The translations under genes were made by a program, and so were the position numbers. 64,000 nt of DNA from Phoronis australis (taxonomy: Eukaryota; Phoronida; Phoronidae). This document shows positions 57,441-64,000 of this stretch, in pieces (position 1 is the stretch's first letter; every line of letters begins with the position of its first letter). The stretch is taken from assembly GCA_002633005.1 (NCBI GenBank), contig NMRA01000877.1, positions 47,421 through 111,420 on the forward strand. The letters run 5' to 3'. Below the pieces are notes generated by a model. The model was given only the letters and a program-made list of their open reading frames with translations. It ran no database searches and had not been told where the DNA came from.

Positions 57441-58480
57441 TGCAGGAACATTAATGTTTGTGGGATTAACAGCAGATTTGTTTTTTTTCAATGCTTCGGG
57501 TTTTTAACCCTACAACGTCCGCTTTCAACGGTGGTCATTTGAATCCTATTGCATGTGCAGCTGTGACTTACAAGAAGAAAATGCTCTTGTTCTTTAATAC
57601 TTTTATTACTATGAAACTGCTCAGGTAAAATACTTACAAAAATTATATAAAACTAACCAACTAATTATTTTTTACAAAACTGTTGCGGGCTTATTAGAGG
57701 ACTGGCAGCTTCAAACCTTCTTCGCACTCCCTCCCTGTCGACATCGTTTCGGAACATGGTGCCTCGTTTACTATAAAGCTTGCATTAGCGTTACTGTGCT
57801 CCTTGATCACAATCACTGAAATATAACAAATCCATGCTTAGTATCTTAGATATACATTTTCCAGATACGTTATGCATAAAAAATGCCTAAAGACACTTTA
57901 TCCTGTACGCGTGATGGTACGGCCATGAAATACTGGTCGTATTGCGAAGTTTTGTATGGAAGAACTGCTTTTCCGTTTTCAACGCACGTTGCATACGGAT
58001 GCCTCTCTTCTCACCAAAATTCCCTCCTGAGCACACGATACACAGCACTTAATAAAATATGATTTAGATAAAGCATCACTTTGGGTTCAGCTCCGAGCGC
58101 AATATTTTCGCATGCCAACACTATATGCGTTTTCAAACTAAACAAAAAAGTGAAATAAAAATATTGTTGACAACTTTTTCTTAATATACCGTGAAATTTT
58201 GCGCCTGAGCAGAACACTAAAATCAAAAAAAATTTCGAACTTGTACAAATATATTTGGATTAGGAAAGCAATATGAATTACCAATGTATGCCTCATTTTG
58301 GTCAACTATTGCACTACACCGGTTGAGGATATTTACCGTCAAATATGAGTTAATTTTTAAAATTGTTCTCAAAACAATCAAAATACATGTACGTCGAGCC
58401 CAAATGCAAAACTGCAACTGCAATAAATATTGTATTTTTGTATATTTAATGATCAATTTCGGAATACTTTCAACCTAAAA
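57441..58480. other. No gene seen
   Basis: AT-rich, no supported feature. Confidence 0.5.
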
Positions 58481-58483
58481 ATG

Positions 58484-58875
58484 ATCAGAACTGGGCGCAA
58501 GGAGCATCTTAAAAAGCGTCTGAACCGCGTGCGTCAGCAACAACGTCTGGGTGTCCTGCACAGATATTACTCGACGAAGTCAAGAAAAATCGTCAGAAAC
58601 TCCAAGATCGAAATGTAGATTCAGCGCAATCTCTGAGGAAAATATTGAAAATAGCAGAATCAGATGTGCACCCCAAGCCTTTAGCTGCTGTAAAATACAA
58701 CTTGGCTGATGTGTCATGGAGGCTAGAAAAATCGTTCATAAAAGTATTGCGTTCGCGTATACGGATCACGCGATCTGCGATCATCATTGGTAAAAGATCG
58801 AGAACGATATACAAAAACAAGCGGAACAACATGTGCAAACCCGCTTCTTTAAAGAATACTCAGTTGGGCGTATAG
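58484..58875 (+). pseudogene. Unidentified coding-like fragment with a frameshift
   Basis: One frame from ATG 58484 reads IRTGRKEHLKKRLNRVRQQQ, a basic helical stretch. After about 58565 another frame reads LLDEVKKNRQKLQDRNVDSA, then HPKPLAAVKYNLADVSWRLE and ends at a stop near 58875. The second frame is open for about 105 codons. The helical, charged character suggests a coiled-coil or transposon ORF. The family is not recognised. It is followed at once by the MITE at 58884. Confidence 0.3.
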
Positions 58876-58883
58876 GATAAATA

Positions 58884-59041
58884 GGTTATACAACGTACGT
58901 GTTTGTACCACCGTGTTATTATATCTCGATTCGTGATATGCAAAATTATTTGAACTCAGGCTTCACCCTATATCAAATACTCTTGCATATCACGAATCGA
59001 GATATAATAACCACCGGTAAAAACACGTACGTTGTATAACT
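58884..59041. mobile_element. Mariner-like MITE, 158 bp, nearly perfect hairpin
   Basis: Inverted arms of about 60 bp: gttatacaacgtacgtgttt, accaccg-gttattatatctcg and attcgtgatatgcaa at the left, and their reverse complements at the right. They surround about 40 bp. TA at 58882-58883 and 59042-59043 makes a TA target duplication, as in Tc1/mariner elements. The near identity of the arms suggests a fairly young insertion. Confidence 0.9.
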
Positions 59042-59043
59042 TA

Positions 59044-60689
59044 TATGTATACCATTCCAACACGAAACGTATTTGAAATGCATAATCTGCAAGATATGAA
59101 TGTTTCATCCTATGCTAACATATTAAGTATTACAGCTGGTTATAGGACTTCAGTTTCTTGCAATAAATATTTTCAGAAGCGTCTTTTTATTCACTCCATT
59201 TCTTCCCAAAATGTCTATTTCGTAACCATTTTAAAATTCCTAAACTACTCCACGATCTGTTACAAAACGTCTTATCAGCATCAGTTGAAGGTTTTGCTCT
59301 GTGTTCACGCACAATTGACACTGATATGACCTTATCAACTTTGTCCTCAAGTCTCAAGGTGGCGTTGACCGGTTTAGCCATTTGAGGCTTGGTTATGGGA
59401 AATACTTTCTGCACAATGAGTGGCCGTTTCTTGACGTCATCCAACAAAGGCCGATGACAATTATTTTCACATTGCAGCCATTCATGCGACTGAAGGCATT
59501 GTTTTAGTTATTGTCTGCAATAAAGGTTGTACTTATTTTCAATTCTTATTTATGAATAGTATTAATCTGTTTTCGAATCAAAATACATCATTTTGCAATA
59601 ATTTAGACCTAAATTGCAACAATATACTATTAGTTTTTATTTCTATGTAAACCATTGGTTTTTATTTTTACAGTGTATATAAAATTGCAGACAATTTCGA
59701 AATTACTTGACATTCTGGCAATGTCTGTAAAAATTCTGACACATTTCATTTTCCATTACCAAGCCTCAAATAGCTCAACTGATCAGCGCCATCTTGAGGC
59801 TTGGAGACGAGGATGAGTGCCCCTTCTATCAAACGATGCCGCGCATGTACATGGTCAGCAATGTTGTCACAGATGTAAACACAGCAACAAACCCCGGAAT
59901 TTTTTAAGTTTCATAAGATCACCAATAGCATTGTTTTGGATTTTGATAATTGGGCATTGGGAGTTTCGTTGTGAAACAACTAAAATGAGATAGAACATGT
60001 AAAATGGACATATAAAAATTAGATGGAACTTCATAAACATCTTTAAAGCCCCACAGCGCAGTTTCTGATGTCGAATTCTAACTTAAGTAAAGCAAATTTC
60101 CATGTGAGAAACGGGTTGCAGAAGCAAATTTTCAAGTCCAATTCATCCCTAGAACAGCTATCTAAACCCAGTACTTACCTTATTTTATGGTGAAAGCCTT
60201 AAAAAGAGTTACGCAAGTAAACAAAAAGTTCAATCAAAGAGGACCCCCCCCAAGGTATGTGCCCTTAGGGCCTGTGTCTCAGCCTCGCAGTGTTCTCAAA
60301 TTTTCTATAATAGCAGGTGATTCGTGAAAACTTATGCTCAGGAGCTATTGCCAATTGCTTAGTGAGAAATATTCTTTCGTAATCATACTTTAAAAAGGGC
60401 AAATAGAGTCATGCTGTAGCGAAACTGGCAAATATAAACCAAAAACTTGAGTTTATCTGTTCCTTGATCACTACTGAGGTCACTCACTAGGCTACATAAT
60501 AAAATATAAATGTTGGTTTGCTCAGTATTTTCTATTCAAATGTTGCATGGAACTTAACGAAATCAACACCAAACAAATTTTCGAATACCATCTTTTACGG
60601 TGTCCAACTCTAGCGAGTTCGCAAAAAAATCTGCAGTCAAAGCACAAAAATGTTTCCAAAAAGCCGATGCGTATACAGTGTATTTAGTG
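59044..60689. other. No gene seen
   Basis: AT-rich, no exon or repeat copy recognised. Confidence 0.5.
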
Positions 60690-61190
60690 TTAGGGTGAGC
60701 AAACCAATAAGGCGGAAATTCACCAAGAATGAAATTTTGTCATTTTTCTCATTATCACACTACGTGGTGGAAAAGTAAATGTATGCCAGTGAAATATTTA
60801 ATTTTTCTTCTTTCTTCTGGTATCCATTACAACATATTTGGGCATTAATGAGTACTTTTAGCAATTGAAGTAAAGCAAGCACTTCACACATTTTTCACTC
60901 ACCAGTAAATTCTTGTGACTTGCAGTAGGGGGTCAAACTGTCAGCTACTAAATGGCCGTTACTGAACCCATTTTAATGATACCATGTATTTATATCACAC
61001 TGCTAAACATTCTGTTTAAACCCTGAGTATACATTTTTTTTATTTTTTTCAACAAAAATAGGAGAAAATGTACATTTTCCACTTGATCTCACCATTTCCA
61101 TTTATGAACAGTTCTAAAAAGGTAACTTCGGTCATTTTTTCAAGAACCATATTTACCTTTCCAGGGTTAAAACTAAATTCGAACCGGATT
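60690..61190 (-). repeat. Repeat H, copy 2 (inverted)
   Basis: Reverse complement of 23320-23890. On its minus strand a short frame reads VLEKMTEVTFLELFINGNGE, which the other copy has lost through stops. Whether this is coding is unclear. Confidence 0.6.
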
Positions 61191-64000
61191 GTTCAAATGT
61201 TCTTTACAGAACCAGTCAAAACATCCCTTAATAACAAAAAGTGGTCCAAACTGGTGAGATAATTTCATTCAAATAGTGTAGATTATTTTTAAAATTCAAT
61301 TTAACTTAAGATTTGAAGATAGAATTTTTTATTTTCTTAAAAATTATTTTTGTTACAATTTTTCTACCTCATGGTAGCACTCTCATTAGTTTCATTTTTA
61401 AAAAAAATAATTTTTTCATTAAAATAAATGCTCAGTCAATGCTGTAGTGCATCAAAACATTTTAGAATACGAATATGCTCTTTTAAGAATTTCATCAACA
61501 CAACACCTCTCAGTTTCTGTATTATTTGATAGGAATAAACTTGATTTAAAATTCTTTAAAATTTTAGGGTCCAATTTAAATTTGTTTAATGAAAAATACA
61601 TATTATCATTTTTTATCAAATGGTGTGCAACATAATGTTGTGAAAACATTGATCTTTCTTGGAAACTTACATGTTTTTAAGTAAATAACGAAATACTCTG
61701 AAAGAGGCTATATTTCTGGTTTTTGTTCCTTATGAATTTATTTGTTCTGCAAATTTCCTTTTTCTGAATTATTTAAAAATGTTTTGGAACTAAAAAAATA
61801 TTTTCACTAAGCCATGGTAATTCTTGAAGTGTTTTGTCATTTTCAAGGCACTAAGTTGCTACCTTTTTAAAACACCACTTGTTCAGCTTAGATTCAGGGG
61901 CAAAAATGTCCTGTCACAAGCTGAAAAATGGTTGACTTTTTAATTTTTGTTTTCTTGCTCGTGGAAAATACGATTGTTAAACTATTTTAAAGCACACTAT
62001 TTCTTGTTTAGTAACACAGTAAACTATTGTTTCCTACATGTAGTTGTCTGAACTTGCCATTTTCTGTGGCCCGAAATTTCAGGATGCTGTTTGCTGAAAA
62101 AGGCCATTTTTGAGGCACTAAAATTAAATACCTTGAAAACTGCCCAACCGATTTGAAAAATCCAAAACGTTGTATAAATGGCATGTACAAAGCTCTCATT
62201 TAACACTCCTTTCAAGTCTTTCTGATGAAATTTGTATTTTGGTTCGCTCACCTATTATAATACAGGATGTTGGGGACGATCAGAAGCTGAGGACACTTGT
62301 AGCTGTGACTGTAGCAGGACACCGTAAATGCTGTCCGGGGAAAGAAATATTGCTCATGGTTTGCTGGACCCCTCTGTTGTGTACATTCATTGAGTTTTGT
62401 ATCCGATATGTTCGAATACCGAGTGCCATACCTTGTAGTATATTGTAGGCCTAATTTGTATCGGAGATGATCAGAAGCTGAGAATTTCTGCGGTATAAAT
62501 CAGGTTTTGTATACTTTTACAGACGCTGGCAGGGCATGCAAAGTGAAAAAATACGAAACTTACCAGAAATCTGAAGTTCACTGCCAAAATCCTTCACCGT
62601 TCGGTTACACACGCTGGTTTCAAACTGTAGAAAATCTCTAAACACCACAGGTGTTATTCAACAAAAAATTCAAAATGGCAGATTTTTCATGAGGGTCATC
62701 TGGTGGAAAGTTTTCATTAAAAAATACAATTACACTGTATTACATCTGCTGGTAATTAAGTTTTTTTATGAAAACGGAAAGTTTTTACTGTCACACGTCT
62801 GATGGGGGTTTTTTAAAGAAAGTTAGACGTTTTTAACGTTAAAATAGTAAGCCCGACCCTCCTGTGGGCAAGTCTGTAACTGCCCTCTTGTGTTCAAGCC
62901 TGTGTTTACCGCTCGGTATTACGACCTCAGTAGCGGGTGTATACAACCGGAACGGTACGAAAGGGTTCAATCGGTTACTGTCGTTGGACGGTATTGGGCC
63001 ATTAATAGCCCAGAACCCTAAAGCGGTATGCGGTGCACGCGGTAAGAAGCAACAAATAAACAGTACTGGGTCAACATTGTCATGTTTACTGGGATATGGT
63101 CAGCTATTGAGGATCTGTAACACTGTAAACCCTTTAAAAATGAAAAAAATATCCATTCTGGCAATAGTTTTTGTATGAACTTGAAAAGCGTTTACGACAA
63201 CACAAAAGTTTATTCCGACGTGTCCTGTTTCAGAGGGTACGTGATTGCACGAATATACAGTTCTGCAGTCTACTCAAAAAAGTCTTTAGTTCGGGACGGA
63301 GTCCAAAATTTGTGACATGGAAATCTGAGCAAACATTGGAATTTCTTGGTGAAGAAATTTAGAACATGGGAGAACTTTGCCTTTCAATGTCACTCAAGTT
63401 ACAAACAGAGTGGAATTTTACACAACAGGGTCTGAAAATAGGCATGTAAGTTCATACGAAGCAGTGCTGATCACTGACACCTTTGTGAAAACTGCCAGCG
63501 GCAGCTTTGAGTATTGGATCGCTAATATTGCAAATTTTTAAAAATTGGGACAAGCTCGGACCTCAAGCAAAATGAGTAATTTTTCTATCTCCCAAACTAG
63601 AGACTTTTAACCGTAATTAACAGTTAAGTTACTTAACAGCCAATGTTTCAAATTTGGAAAACTTTCCAAGCTTCCTTTTCTTTGTGTTTCTATCTGTTGT
63701 TATCCACATCATTTTGTGGCAAATGATTCACCTAAGGGCAGCATACATGTATACCTTTAAGATATCTGTTCCTCTGAACACAGTCAATCGGAACAGATAA
63801 TTTTCTTGGTTTTCTACAAGGCTCAGCATTAACAATGTTTCATTGATCGGCTTTATCTTTTTCCATGTTTCAGAACTCTTTAAAATTTCGTAACACCTTT
63901 AAATTGTGTATAACACGGTGATAAAAAAGCTCCGTTTCGTCACATAACAATGAACCTTTTCTTGCACTGAAATTCGATCCACGTCTTTGTACATTCTTTA
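61191..64000. other. No gene seen to the end of the window
   Basis: AT-rich. The phrase gatgatcagaagctgag occurs twice (about 62275 and 62465). A GC- and CpG-richer patch (62850-63080) contains an open frame (62864-63178) that starts at GTG and resembles no known family. The other frames are unsupported. Confidence 0.45.

Noticed and set aside
62864-63178. 104-codon frame in a CpG-richer patch
   Set aside because: It starts at GTG and matches nothing I know. The composition is odd, but that alone does not support a gene.

Overview
This window is animal nuclear DNA, not bacterial. It has intron-split coding sequence with GT/AG borders, many interspersed repeats in several diverged copies, DNA-transposon and LINE remains, an assembly gap and no operons. 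The frequent acatgta/tacatgta strings, the Kolobok/T2-like TTAA elements with THAP domains, and a transporter of the MFSD4B/NaGLT1 type suggest a marine invertebrate, perhaps a deuterostome such as a hemichordate, lancelet or echinoderm. The species cannot be fixed from the sequence alone.

One real protein-coding gene is supported. It is on the + strand and encodes a 12-span major facilitator transporter of the sodium-dependent glucose transporter 1 (NaGLT1/MFSD4B) type. The secure part is three exons at 53481-53635, 54235-54368 and 54780-55924, whose borders and phases fit exactly. The N-terminus and most of the first membrane span are missing there. A good candidate first exon lies 26.6 kb upstream at 26728-26874. 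It has an ATG in good context, an in-frame stop upstream, a basic N-tail, the start of a membrane helix and an ATG|GTGAGT donor in the right phase. Joined, the four exons give 526 residues, the normal size for this family. Intron 1 would then span 26875-53480 and include the 749-N gap.

Layout. 1-4260: SINE-headed repeat A, repeat B, a partial Kolobok-like element and a hAT-like fragment. 4261-11788: mostly unassigned, with a THAP-element fragment, hAT-like MITEs, two tandem arrays and a palindromic MITE. 11789-13362: the one complete Kolobok/T2-like element, with TTAA at both ends, inverted ends and a THAP exon. 13363-18809: a second, decayed THAP element and unassigned DNA. 18810-18979: a fold-back element. 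20505-23310: a decayed LINE with an APE endonuclease and a C-terminal zinc-knuckle region but no reverse transcriptase core. 23320-24758: repeat H and a DDE_4 transposase fragment. 25586-26727: a MITE and the likely promoter side of the transporter. 26875-53480: the inferred long intron, packed with second and third copies of the same repeats and several hairpin MITEs. 53481-56583: exons 2-4 and the 3' UTR. 56584-64000: a degenerate repeat field, a perfect mariner-like MITE, the inverted partner of repeat H and AT-rich DNA with no recognisable gene.

The genes do not form a pathway. The biology here is one transporter gene in a dense field of non-autonomous and decayed transposons, including three separate lineages that carry THAP or DDE transposase remains. 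Paired copies inside the window show some element ends and insertions directly.
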